From: Caldifarciminota bacterium UBA3073
Lineage (GTDB): Bacteria > Hydrothermota > UBA3073
Direction: 5' to 3'
Assembly: GCA_002366725.1 (NCBI GenBank)
Contig: DFBT01000096.1
Coordinates: 1-9,685, forward strand
Length of the DNA stretch: 9,685 nt
Shown here: positions 1-6,434 of the stretch, piece after piece
Layout of the letters: each line of letters starts with the position of its first letter
How positions within the stretch are numbered: the first letter of the stretch is position 1
Notes under the pieces: generated by a model
Told to the model about the DNA's origin: nothing
Database searches by the model: none
The model's input: the letters and a program-made list of their open reading frames with translations, nothing else
Made by a program: the position numbers and the translations under genes

Positions 1-13
1 TTAAATTTTTACT

Positions 14-33
14 ATTCACCATTCACCATTACT
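14..33. repeat. Short heptamer tandem repeat (ATTCACC)
   Basis: Two exact copies of ATTCACC lie at 14-20 and 21-27, followed by a degenerate ATTACT at 28-33. It is intergenic, just upstream of the promoter at 40-68. Its 7-base period matches the repeats at 6896-6929 and 8538-8572, although the unit sequence differs. Two copies alone would be weak; the shared period is the reason to record it. Confidence 0.45.
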
Positions 34-39
34 TTTTGC

Positions 40-68
40 TTGACTTTTACTAAATAATATGTTATAAT
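40..68 (+). promoter_or_regulatory. Sigma70-type promoter for the lipoprotein gene
   Basis: A -35 box TTGACT (40-45) and a perfect -10 box TATAAT (63-68) are separated by exactly 17 bases. Transcription would start near 75-76, giving a leader of about 47 bases before the ATG at 123. The match to the housekeeping consensus is strong and is read directly from the sequence. Confidence 0.8.
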
Positions 69-122
69 TTATAGGCGAGAGGGAGAAACATCTTATTCGC
101 CTTCTTTCTGAATGGATGCACT

Positions 123-1157
123 ATGAAGTTAAAAAAAGAAAAAATCGGCATGGTGATAGTCATGGTCACCTTTGCCTTTCTAATTGGGTGTGGGAGAGGC
201 GGACCTTCAGGTGTTCTGGAAACAGCGTCTCTAAGTATCGAGGTCGGTCATCGGGACGTCGATTCAACACTCTGGTTCATTGTGTCCGATGTCGTGCTGA
301 GGGTGAGTGGATATAACTTTTCACCAATTGTGGATACGCAAAGTGTGGATTCCACGATATTTTCGGTGGATGTCCCCACGGGGAATGATAGAGTGTTTAC
401 CGCATTTGGAATTGATACTGCCGGGGTAGCATATCTCTGGGGAAGAAAGGATACAACTGTGGCAAAAGGAGATACCACAAGGATATCAATCATAATCAGC
501 CAATTATTGCAGACCGCTGGAGACAGTATCCTTATATTAAGAGACAGCCTCCCCTGGGGACTCTCCTGTACGGATACCATTCTCGATAGCCTGGGGGCAG
601 AATACACAATAGTTCCATCGGATAGTTTTGCGGATTTAATTCTCGACCCCCTCGTGAATACAATTATAATTCCCTCTGACCAACCACAAGAATTTTATAA
701 CAGGTACAGGATATATGTTACGAAATTTAACAATTTTATATATGATGGCGGGGTGATGTTCTTTTCTGCCTGCGACAGGGGATGGAACGGCGGAGACATC
801 TCTGAAGCGACTTTTCTCTTCCCCTCGGGTGTAACACTTGATACGATATGTCATGCCGATACGCTGAATCTGGTTACCGGTATTCACGCCATAGTCTCCA
901 ACCTCGACACCCTCAGGGGCTACTTTGCAAGTTATACCTGGTTTACAGACTGTCCGCCCTTCGCACAGGTGCTCACCGTAACTCCAGACACGGTGGAGAG
1001 GCCAACGCTTCTGCTTTATCAGCACGGCTCGGGGCTTGTACTTCTCTCCTCCCAACCGCTTGAATATGCATACAGTAATGGCACTGGCGAAGACAATATC
1101 GGAATATTGCTGCCCAGAATACTGGGCTTTCTGTGTGATGACGATAAATTACATTGA
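123..1157 (+). CDS. Lipoprotein with a glutamine-amidotransferase-like C-terminal half
   Basis: A 344-residue predicted lipoprotein. A Lys-rich N-terminus and a hydrophobic segment (about residues 9-21) lead to the lipobox LIGC, with the acylated Cys at 23 followed by a Gly-rich linker. Residues about 35-130 are Thr/Val/Asp-rich with alternating hydrophobics, suggesting a beta-sandwich. From about 135 the pattern changes to alpha/beta: strand ILILR (137-140), a helix, strand TIIIPSDQP, then FIYDGGVMFFSACDRG (205-220), and near the end GLVLLSSQPLEY (304-315). This order resembles the class I glutamine amidotransferase/ThuA-like fold, with Cys217 near the place of a nucleophile elbow; I infer this from pattern, not alignment. 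No usual catalytic Cys-His-Glu triad can be assigned, so a non-enzymatic surface role is equally possible. The start is chosen for the signal peptide; TGGA at 113-116 is a weak ribosome-binding site. The gene has its own promoter and appears monocistronic. Confidence 0.8.
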   Translation: MKLKKEKIGMVIVMVTFAFLIGCGRGGPSGVLETASLSIEVGHRDVDSTLWFIVSDVVLRVSGYNFSPIVDTQSVDSTIFSVDVPTGNDRVFTAFGIDTAGVAYLWGRKDTTVAKGDTTRISIIISQLLQTAGDSILILRDSLPWGLSCTDTILDSLGAEYTIVPSDSFADLILDPLVNTIIIPSDQPQEFYNRYRIYVTKFNNFIYDGGVMFFSACDRGWNGGDISEATFLFPSGVTLDTICHADTLNLVTGIHAIVSNLDTLRGYFASYTWFTDCPPFAQVLTVTPDTVERPTLLLYQHGSGLVLLSSQPLEYAYSNGTGEDNIGILLPRILGFLCDDDKLH

Positions 1158-1222
1158 ACGAGGTAATTTTAAAAGTTTTGACTTCAATCTGTTTTGTCCC
1201 AACATCGGTCATATTTTAGTTT

Positions 1223-1339
1223 ATGCTATTCCCCATTATATTTTTCGGCGAATCGCAAGATCCAGGGGCCGCCACACCTACATTCGGGCAGAACGGATAC
1301 ACCAACCGCTATGAACTTCTCTATTCTCAGGTTATCTGA
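1223..1339 (+). other. Possible relic or small ORF in the gap before iorA
   Basis: The gap 1158-1401 holds no long gene. Within it an ATG-started frame of 38 codons encodes a hydrophobic start (LFPIIFFGESQ) followed by a Gly/Thr/Asn/Tyr-rich stretch (PGAATPTFGQNGYTNRYELL). This looks more like real protein than random AT-rich spacer: a short signal-like segment, then an exported-protein-like sequence. There is no ribosome-binding site before the ATG, the in-frame stop TAG at 1217-1219 closes it upstream, and TGA at 1337-1339 ends it. It could be the remnant of a truncated exported-protein gene or chance. I see no convincing promoter here; TTGACT at 1178-1183 has no -10 partner at the right distance. 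Confidence 0.2.
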
Positions 1340-1390
1340 CAAATTTCAGGTAACTATCAAAGCTTTTGAGGCTAAATCTTTTTCATCAGA

Positions 1391-1396
1391 AGGGAG
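1391..1396 (+). promoter_or_regulatory. Ribosome-binding site that fixes the iorA start
   Basis: AGGGAG lies 5 bases before the ATG at 1402. The in-frame ATG at 1366 has no comparable site and would add 12 residues not found at the family's N-terminus. Confidence 0.75.
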
Positions 1397-1401
1397 ATTG
1401 T

Positions 1402-3120
1402 ATGAGGGAGTTTATATCTGGAAATGAAGCTGTTGCAAGGGGTGCCTACGAGGCGGGCTGCAGGGTTGCCTGTGCATATCCGGGAACACCCTCTTCAGAG
1501 ATACTTGAAAACATCGCAAAATACAAGGACAAGATATACTGCGAATGGTCAACGAACGAGAAGGTGGCAATGGAGGTTACATCGGGCGCTGTATTTGCCG
1601 GCGCAAGGTCGCTCGTTGCAATGAAGCACGTTGGGTTGAATGTCGCCGCAGACCCCCTCTTTTCAATGGCTTATATAGGTGCAACGGGTGGATTCGTCAT
1701 CGTATCTGCAGATGACCCGGGCATGCACTCATCACAGAACGAGCAGGACAACAGAAATTACGCAAGGGCGGCCAAGATCGCAATGCTCGAGCCTTCAGAT
1801 TCAGAGGAAGCAAGGTTACTTACAAAACTCGGGTTTGATATATCGGAGCAATTCGATACGCCTGTACTTCTGAGACTCACGACCAGAATCAGCCACTCCT
1901 ACGGGATAGTGAACACGGAGAAAAGAGAAGAACACCCACCAAAGACCTACAATAAAGATATAAAGAAGAGGCTAATACTACCCGCGCATGCAAGAGTCAG
2001 ACACATATTTGTGGAGGAAAGACTCGAAAAACTCAGGGAATACAGCAATGGTTTCTTCTTAAATAAAATAGAGTGGGGAGATAAAGATGTGGGAATCATC
2101 ACATCCGGTATCTCCTATCAATATGTAAAGGAGGTTTTCCCCGAGGCGAGCGTGCTCAAACTCTCCCTCACATGGCCGCTTCCGGATAAGCTCATAAGGG
2201 AGTTCGCCAATAATGTCAAAGAGGTAATTGTAGTTGAGGAGAATGATCCATTCCTTGAGAGCGAGATAAGGGCTATGGGAATAAAGGTTGTCGGAAAAGA
2301 AAAGGTACCCCTTACGGGTGAACTCGACCCGTATATATTAAAAAGGGCATTTGGATTCTCAGAAGAAATCCATTCAACCCGGAGTATACCCTCCCGCCCA
2401 CCCGTCCTCTGTGCGGGATGTTCACATAGAGGTGTGTTCTACTGCATATCGAAACTCAAACTCACCGCCACGGGCGATATTGGCTGCTATACTCTCGGTG
2501 CCCTACCACCACTGAATGCTTTGGACACCTGTGTCTGTATGGGGGCGTCTATCGGCAATTCATTCGGGCTTGAACTCGCACTGGGTGATGAGATCCGGGA
2601 CAGGCTTGTCGCCGTGATTGGAGATTCGACATTCTTTCATTCTGGGATTACGGGACTTATAGACATCGTGTACAACAGGGGAACATCCACAGTCATAATA
2701 CTTGACAACTTCACGACCGCAATGACGGGCCACCAGGAACATCCGGGAACGGGGAAAACACTCATGGGAGAAGGAACGAGAAAAATAGCACTGGAGGATA
2801 TTGCAAGGGCATGTGGCGTTGAGAATGTATATGTGGTTGATCCATACAACCTCAAGGAGACGGAGGAAGTCATAAAGAGGGAGGTGAAGAGAAGAGAACC
2901 TTCGGTGATAATTGCGAGAAGACCCTGCGCATTGAGGGTAAAACCAGAACCGCCTCTGCGGGTAATACCCGAAAAGTGCACCGGTTGTAAACTATGTCTG
3001 AGACTTGGCTGTCCCGCCATATCAATGAAGGATGACAAGGCGGTGATAGATAAATACCTCTGCAACGGATGCGGTATGTGTAAACAGGTATGCCTCAAAG
3101 ATGCAATAGTTAACGAGTAA
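1402..3120 (+). CDS. iorA: Indolepyruvate:ferredoxin oxidoreductase, alpha subunit
   Basis: Catalytic subunit of the TPP enzyme that converts indolepyruvate and related aryl pyruvates to aryl-acetyl-CoA plus CO2 while reducing ferredoxin, in anaerobic aromatic amino-acid breakdown. The 572-residue protein shows the family order: N-terminal pyrimidine-binding domain with GNEAVARGAYEAG, AYPGTPSSE and NEKVAMEV, then MKHVGLNVAADPL and DDPGMHSSQNEQDNR; a middle domain; CAGCSHR (Cys337/Cys340); the TPP-binding part with GDIGCYTLG, then GDSTFFHSGITGL and LDNFTTAMTG; and a C-terminal ferredoxin domain. The first cluster motif is CX2CX2CX4CP (Cys526, 529, 532, 537), with the long last spacing typical of IorA; the second is CX2CX2CX3C (Cys554, 557, 560, 564). 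ATG 1402 is preferred over the in-frame ATG at 1366 because AGGGAG (1391-1396) sits 5 bases ahead and the family begins here. It ends in tandem TAA stops, 4 bases before the next ORF. Its partner iorB lies one gene downstream. Confidence 0.95.
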   Translation: MREFISGNEAVARGAYEAGCRVACAYPGTPSSEILENIAKYKDKIYCEWSTNEKVAMEVTSGAVFAGARSLVAMKHVGLNVAADPLFSMAYIGATGGFVIVSADDPGMHSSQNEQDNRNYARAAKIAMLEPSDSEEARLLTKLGFDISEQFDTPVLLRLTTRISHSYGIVNTEKREEHPPKTYNKDIKKRLILPAHARVRHIFVEERLEKLREYSNGFFLNKIEWGDKDVGIITSGISYQYVKEVFPEASVLKLSLTWPLPDKLIREFANNVKEVIVVEENDPFLESEIRAMGIKVVGKEKVPLTGELDPYILKRAFGFSEEIHSTRSIPSRPPVLCAGCSHRGVFYCISKLKLTATGDIGCYTLGALPPLNALDTCVCMGASIGNSFGLELALGDEIRDRLVAVIGDSTFFHSGITGLIDIVYNRGTSTVIILDNFTTAMTGHQEHPGTGKTLMGEGTRKIALEDIARACGVENVYVVDPYNLKETEEVIKREVKRREPSVIIARRPCALRVKPEPPLRVIPEKCTGCKLCLRLGCPAISMKDDKAVIDKYLCNGCGMCKQVCLKDAIVNE

Positions 3121-3124
3121 TAAG

Positions 3125-3568
3125 ATGAAGAAACCTGTATTCACCACACTTCCAATTGTGCTTGTCGGTCTTGCCCTCACCAGTTGTCAGGGAAACAAAT
3201 CACATAGTGAATACGATATTATGGCGAAGGCAGAAAAATACCCACAGACACAGCGGGTTCACAATCCAGACGGTACATGGCGGGCTTCCAAATACGGAGA
3301 TTACAAACTTGAAAAAGCTGAAGAATTATTGAAAACCAAATACAAGAGGCCGTGGACGGTACCCAAAGTTATCAGCTGGTATAATGCTGAAACGGACAAA
3401 AAGTATCGCGCCGCATTAATTCGTGTACTTGCAGCCAGCAAAGACGAAAGAGTTTTATCCGTTATCGGGCCGGCAATTTACGATGATGACCCCGATGTAA
3501 GAGCTTCGGCAACTTACTCTATTGTGTATTACTTCACAGAAGAGTTAGTTGGGAATGGTACAGAATAA
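3125..3568 (+). CDS. Small lipoprotein with a HEAT-like segment, between iorA and iorB
   Basis: A 147-residue predicted lipoprotein: MKKP, a hydrophobic segment and the lipobox LTSC put the acylated Cys at 21. The mature part begins polar (Gln/Asn/Lys/Ser). Residues about 65-100 are helical and charged. About 97-137 hold a segment like a HEAT repeat: a helix with YRAALIRVLAASKD, the strand-like ERVLSVIGPAI, then the turn DDDPDVRASATYSIVYYF, whose D-x-D-x-R-x-x-A spacing is characteristic. HEAT repeats usually bind protein partners, so a scaffold or assembly role is possible; no enzyme motif is visible. It starts 4 bases after the iorA stop with only a weak GAG at 3115-3117 as ribosome-binding site, so translation is probably coupled to iorA. 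A gap of 100 bases follows before iorB. I do not recognise the family. Confidence 0.75.
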   Translation: MKKPVFTTLPIVLVGLALTSCQGNKSHSEYDIMAKAEKYPQTQRVHNPDGTWRASKYGDYKLEKAEELLKTKYKRPWTVPKVISWYNAETDKKYRAALIRVLAASKDERVLSVIGPAIYDDDPDVRASATYSIVYYFTEELVGNGTE

Positions 3569-3659
3569 CACATGTTATCTGTCAGTGAATGGTGGGAAAA
3601 AAGCAAGCACAGGTATTTAAAGTAAAAAAGTGAACTTCATCTCGACATAACTTACTTCT

Positions 3660-3664
3660 GGAGG
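3660..3664 (+). promoter_or_regulatory. Ribosome-binding site of iorB
   Basis: GGAGG is followed by 4 bases and then the ATG at 3669. It is the strongest ribosome-binding site in the window, consistent with iorB being translated independently of the preceding lipoprotein gene. Confidence 0.75.
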
Positions 3665-3668
3665 TATT

Positions 3669-4241
3669 ATGACGAAGATCGTGATCTGCGGTGTGGGTGG
3701 ACAGGGAATCATCCTCGCGTCCGATATTCTTTCTCTCGCGGCCATGGAGGCAGGATATGATGTTAAAAAGAGTGAGGTCCACGGCATGGCTCAGAGGGGT
3801 GGAAGTGTAATATCGAATTGCATATTTGGAAAGAAGGTATACTCTCCCCTGATTGGGTTTGGTGAGGGTGACATTCTCCTCGCATTTGAGAAACTTGAGG
3901 CATTAAGGGGACTTCCATATCTCAAGAAAGACGGGACGATGATTGTGAACGATTACGAGTGGCCGCCTTTGACTGTGGCTTCGGGCGATGTAGTATACCC
4001 TGAAAATACTATCGAAACCCTGAAAGATAAGGTAAAAAAACTTGTTTCTGTGGACGGTGTGAAGATCGCAATGGATTTGGGAAATATAAGAACCACCAAT
4101 GTGGTGCTTTTGGGTGTGCTTGCGAGATTTCTGCCGTTCAAACGGGAGAGTTGGCTTTCCGTGATAGAGAGGCGGGTTCCGGGGAAGACGCTGGAGATAA
4201 ATAAGACTGCTTTTCTTTCGGGGTTTCCCAGCGAGGTATAG
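3669..4241 (+). CDS. iorB: Indolepyruvate:ferredoxin oxidoreductase, beta subunit
   Basis: The 190-residue gamma/beta-type subunit that pairs with IorA. The start shows VICGVGGQGIILASDIL, where GVGGQG (8-13) is the family signature, followed by KSEVHGMAQRGGSV, the second conserved block, and a typical SPLIGFGEGDILLAFEKLEALR stretch that forms the subunit core. Length fits standalone IorB proteins. It contains no iron-sulfur motif, as expected, because the clusters are in IorA. ATG 3669 has a strong GGAGG. The last 104 bases overlap the 3' end of the convergent cvpA gene on the minus strand; the IorB end (ERRVPGKTLEINKTAFLSGF) looks like the normal family C-terminus, so the overlap was probably created on the cvpA side. 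Expression with iorA as one transcript is likely, as no promoter is evident in 3569-3668. Confidence 0.93.
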   Translation: MTKIVICGVGGQGIILASDILSLAAMEAGYDVKKSEVHGMAQRGGSVISNCIFGKKVYSPLIGFGEGDILLAFEKLEALRGLPYLKKDGTMIVNDYEWPPLTVASGDVVYPENTIETLKDKVKKLVSVDGVKIAMDLGNIRTTNVVLLGVLARFLPFKRESWLSVIERRVPGKTLEINKTAFLSGFPSEV

Positions 4242-4704
4242 TGTCTTCGGGGAGTAGACCTTTAATGGTTGTGAGTCCTTTCAGCAAGAGTGGAGACAGT
4301 TTGGAATCTTTTACGCATTTCTTTGAATTACTGAACGATGATAGAACGAGAACGATTATCGCGGCAACTATGCTTCCCTTCAAGAACCCAAGTAAGAGTC
4401 CAAGTAATCTGTCTATGAAACGCATATGGTGAAGTTTCATGAATCGGCGAAGCGACTTTCCTATCAGGTAAAACACGAGCACCATAAGGATGACTATGAT
4501 TATAAACGCCAATACAGAGGCGACCTTGTGCGGCAGGAAGTCAAAGATAGGGGCAATTGTATCGTATATCCTCACGCCGAGGAATACGCCAATGACCAAA
4601 CCGAGTATCGAGAGTATCTCGGTCAGTGCACCGTGAAGAAGACCGTAGACGGCAAAGCCGATGATTAGAATGGTTAATATTATGTCAAGTATGAGTGAGG
4701 ACAT
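4138..4704 (-). CDS. cvpA: CvpA-family inner-membrane protein
   Basis: A 188-residue membrane protein of the CvpA family, named for colicin V production and linked in other bacteria to envelope homeostasis. Four hydrophobic segments are visible at about residues 5-24, 29-48, 61-82 and 107-124. The family signature follows the third: FIDRLLGLLLGFLKG (97-110), the D-R-x-x-G-x-x-x-G-x-x-K-G pattern that opens the last membrane helix. The first loop YGLLHGALTEI also matches. Beyond about residue 155 the sequence becomes a Ser/Pro/Lys-rich tail (SPASSPEPASLSRKANSPV) encoded entirely antisense to the last 104 bases of iorB; this tail does not look like a family feature. The start ATG is at 4702-4704, with an in-frame stop 3 bases upstream; no clear ribosome-binding site precedes it. 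It is divergent from the transglycosylase gene, with 29 bases between starts. Confidence 0.88.
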   Translation of the reverse strand: MSSLILDIILTILIIGFAVYGLLHGALTEILSILGLVIGVFLGVRIYDTIAPIFDFLPHKVASVLAFIIIVILMVLVFYLIGKSLRRFMKLHHMRFIDRLLGLLLGFLKGSIVAAIIVLVLSSFSNSKKCVKDSKLSPLLLKGLTTIKGLLPEDTIPRWETPKEKQSYLSPASSPEPASLSRKANSPV

Positions 4705-4733
4705 AAATTACATTTATAATTTTAAATAACCCT
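4705..4733. promoter_or_regulatory. Very short divergent promoter region, cvpA / transglycosylase
   Basis: Only 29 AT-rich bases separate the two divergent start codons. On the plus strand a perfect TATAAT is at 4715-4720; a start about 7 bases on (near 4727) would leave a leader of roughly 7 bases. On the minus strand TAAAAT (4724-4719) could serve cvpA with a similarly short leader. Neither side has a recognisable -35 box or a Shine-Dalgarno sequence. The -10 is seen; the rest is inferred. Confidence 0.45.
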
Positions 4734-5306
4734 ATGAAAAATAAAATAATGGCGATGGGCATTTTAATCGTGCTACTCTATTGCCACACAGACAGTCCCC
4801 CGGAATTGGGGGATTCCCCCCTTAAACCATACGAGACAGCAAAGGAGAAAAAAATAGAACGGTACAGGGAATTTATCTCCCCGTTCAGGGGAGAAGAAAC
4901 AGAATTATTCCTGGCTCGCATATATGGATTATCCACACAGTATGATCTGGATTTCGATATAGTCATAAGGTGGCTATATACCGAAAGCAGGTTTAATCCC
5001 AATGCAGTAAGTTCAAAGGGCGCAGTGGGTATGTGCCAATTAATGCCAAAGACCGCGAGACTCATAGCGGATATAATTGATTATCCGAAATACAACCTAT
5101 TCGATGAAAACGATAACCTCAACCTGGGTTTTGCCTTCCTTTCACTACTTCTCCGGGAATCCAACTACGATTACGAGAAAGCGCTCGCCCGTTATTTCGC
5201 CGGGCCAAACTGGAACCACTATGTCGAAAGTAGATATGTGAAGTTCATAATCCCGGAGGACACGGTTCGACTGAGTTCACCGAAGACGGTCAAGATAGAT
5301 ATATAA
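4734..5306 (+). CDS. SLT-type lytic transglycosylase, probable lipoprotein
   Basis: A 190-residue murein-cleaving enzyme of the SLT/goose-lysozyme-like family, acting in the periplasm on peptidoglycan glycan chains. A hydrophobic N-terminus ends at LLYC (Cys17); Tyr before the Cys is unusual for a lipobox, so lipidation is likely but not certain. A Pro/Asp/Ser-rich spacer (18-35) follows. The catalytic domain runs from about 55: helix YDLDFDIVIRWLYTESRFNPN contains the catalytic Glu84 in the E-S-x-F-x-P motif, then AVSSKGAVGMCQLMPKTA (91-108), the GAxGxMQ-type block with Cys in place of the usual Leu/Met, and ARYFAGP (152-158) in place of the common AYNAG. The domain is compact, with nothing added. 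The start has no ribosome-binding site; ATG 4749 is an alternative that would shorten the signal peptide. It may be co-transcribed with the PFK-like gene 90-130 bases downstream. Confidence 0.88.
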   Translation: MKNKIMAMGILIVLLYCHTDSPPELGDSPLKPYETAKEKKIERYREFISPFRGEETELFLARIYGLSTQYDLDFDIVIRWLYTESRFNPNAVSSKGAVGMCQLMPKTARLIADIIDYPKYNLFDENDNLNLGFAFLSLLLRESNYDYEKALARYFAGPNWNHYVESRYVKFIIPEDTVRLSSPKTVKIDI

Positions 5307-5343
5307 TAACACAAAATTTGTCAAATGTCAAGAAAAAAATTAG

Positions 5344-5391
5344 GGGGACTTCTCTCCGCCAGAAAAAACACCCATTTAAAGCGGAGACCCC
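5344..5391 (+). promoter_or_regulatory. Hairpin that could hide the PFK-like gene's ribosome-binding site
   Basis: TCTCCGC (5353-5359) and GCGGAGA (5381-5387) are perfectly complementary around a 21-base A-rich loop. GGGG at 5344-5347 can extend the stem by pairing with CCCC at 5388-5391 across a 5-base bulge. The 3' arm contains GGAG (5383-5386), the only good ribosome-binding site before the ATG at 5396. In the folded state it would be blocked. There is no T-run after it, so it is not a terminator. Confidence 0.45.
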
Positions 5392-5395
5392 GTGA

Positions 5396-6391
5396 ATGGA
5401 ACTCCGAGAAAAGAACCGGGTCCTCGATTGGAATAATATGAGAAAAATAGGAATTTTAACCAGGGATTGTGCGGGAATAAATGCCGCTATAAGATCGGTC
5501 GTGAGAACCGCTTATTTTTATGGTATAGAGGTTCTGGGAATACTCAAGGGGTATGAAGGCTTAATAGAAGGCGAGCTCATCCCCCTCGATCGGCGTTCGG
5601 TTTCTGGAATAATCAACCTGGGAGGAACGATTCTAAAGACCAGCCGCTCAACGAGATTTCTCACGCAAGAAGGCCAAAGAGAAGCAGTTGAGACCATGAA
5701 AGATAACGGCATTGAGGGTTTAATCGTGATCGGTGGCAACGGGTCATTGAGGGGCGCACACGAATTTGCCGTCAAGCACATCATCCCTGTAATCGCAGTT
5801 CCGGCAACGATTGATAACGATATAAATGGCGTAGACGCAGCCATCGGTGCGGATACGGCAATAAATGTTGCCCTGGATGCCGTTGATAAGATACGAGATA
5901 CGGCAATGAGTCTGGAGAGAATATTTGTGGTGGAAGTAATGGGTCGTGATTGTGGGTATATTGCTTTAACGGTGGCTTTAGCGGGAGGGTGTGAAGAGGT
6001 TTTGCTTCCCGAAAGAGAATTCGATATTAACCGGATATGCGACGAAATCAGCGAAGGAAACGCAAAGGGAAAGGTCAGTTGGATAATCATCGTTGCCGAG
6101 GGAAGGGCAAAGGCGCCCAATATAGCAAAAAAAATTACCGAGATAACAGGCTTGGAGACGAGAGAGGTTGTTCTGGGACATATCCAAAGGGGTGGTAGAG
6201 CCACCGCTTCTGATAGAATTCTCGCCGCTCGCTACGGAAATTTCGCCGTGGAACTTTTAAAAGAGGGAGAGAGTGACAAGTGTGTGGCGTTGAGAAATAA
6301 TAAATTAATAAGCATTCCCCTGGGAGAGGCGATCAAACCCAAGGATATAGAAGTTGAAAATTATTATAAATTGATAAAGATTCTCACCTGA
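5396..6391 (+). CDS. Phosphofructokinase-family protein with altered donor-binding motifs
   Basis: A PFK-A-superfamily protein, which by family would phosphorylate fructose 6-phosphate. Start: ATG 5396 (331 residues) has GGAG at 5383-5386; ATG 5438 (317 residues) begins like the family, MRKIGILT, but has only a weak GGA. Numbering from 5438: the acceptor and catalytic parts are kept, with TIDND (124-128), the catalytic Asp at 126, MGR (168-170), VAEGR with Glu221, and LGHIQRGG (246-253) with His248 and Arg251. The donor side is changed. The usual LTGGGDCPGLN-type loop reads LTRDCAGIN (7-15), two residues shorter and without the Gly pair; GGDGS reads GGNGS (99-103), losing the metal-binding Asp; PGTIDND or PKTIDND reads PATIDND. 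These positions discriminate ATP from PPi enzymes, so the donor cannot be predicted, and a regulatory pseudoenzyme is possible. No second PFK gene is in view. The family call is secure; activity is not. Confidence 0.85.
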   Translation: MELREKNRVLDWNNMRKIGILTRDCAGINAAIRSVVRTAYFYGIEVLGILKGYEGLIEGELIPLDRRSVSGIINLGGTILKTSRSTRFLTQEGQREAVETMKDNGIEGLIVIGGNGSLRGAHEFAVKHIIPVIAVPATIDNDINGVDAAIGADTAINVALDAVDKIRDTAMSLERIFVVEVMGRDCGYIALTVALAGGCEEVLLPEREFDINRICDEISEGNAKGKVSWIIIVAEGRAKAPNIAKKITEITGLETREVVLGHIQRGGRATASDRILAARYGNFAVELLKEGESDKCVALRNNKLISIPLGEAIKPKDIEVENYYKLIKILT

Positions 6392-6434
6392 GTGGGGACA
6401 AAAACAACGGGTTCTCGGTGGAAATTGTTTTTGA

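Noticed and set aside
1112..1127. Perfect hairpin GCCCAG-AATA-CTGGGC followed by TTT
   Set aside because: It lies inside the 3' end of the lipoprotein CDS, 30 bases before the stop, and only three T follow. It is not a convincing terminator.
1178..1183. TTGACT as the -35 box of an iorA promoter
   Set aside because: No acceptable -10 box occurs 15-19 bases downstream. iorA must have a promoter elsewhere or one of another type.
3565..3578. Small inverted repeat ATAAC-ACAT-GTTAT after the HEAT-like lipoprotein gene
   Set aside because: A 5-base AT-rich stem with no T-run. Neither a terminator nor a clear operator.
5518..6204. 228-residue antisense ORF opposite the PFK-like gene
   Set aside because: It is Ser/Pro/Ile-rich with no domain pattern, and it lies wholly inside a well-supported conserved gene. 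It is a shadow frame.
6400..6432. AAAAACAA / TTGTTTTT inverted repeat after the PFK-like gene as a terminator
   Set aside because: The stem is nearly all A-T, the loop is 17 bases, and the right arm runs into the archease promoter. Too weak to call.
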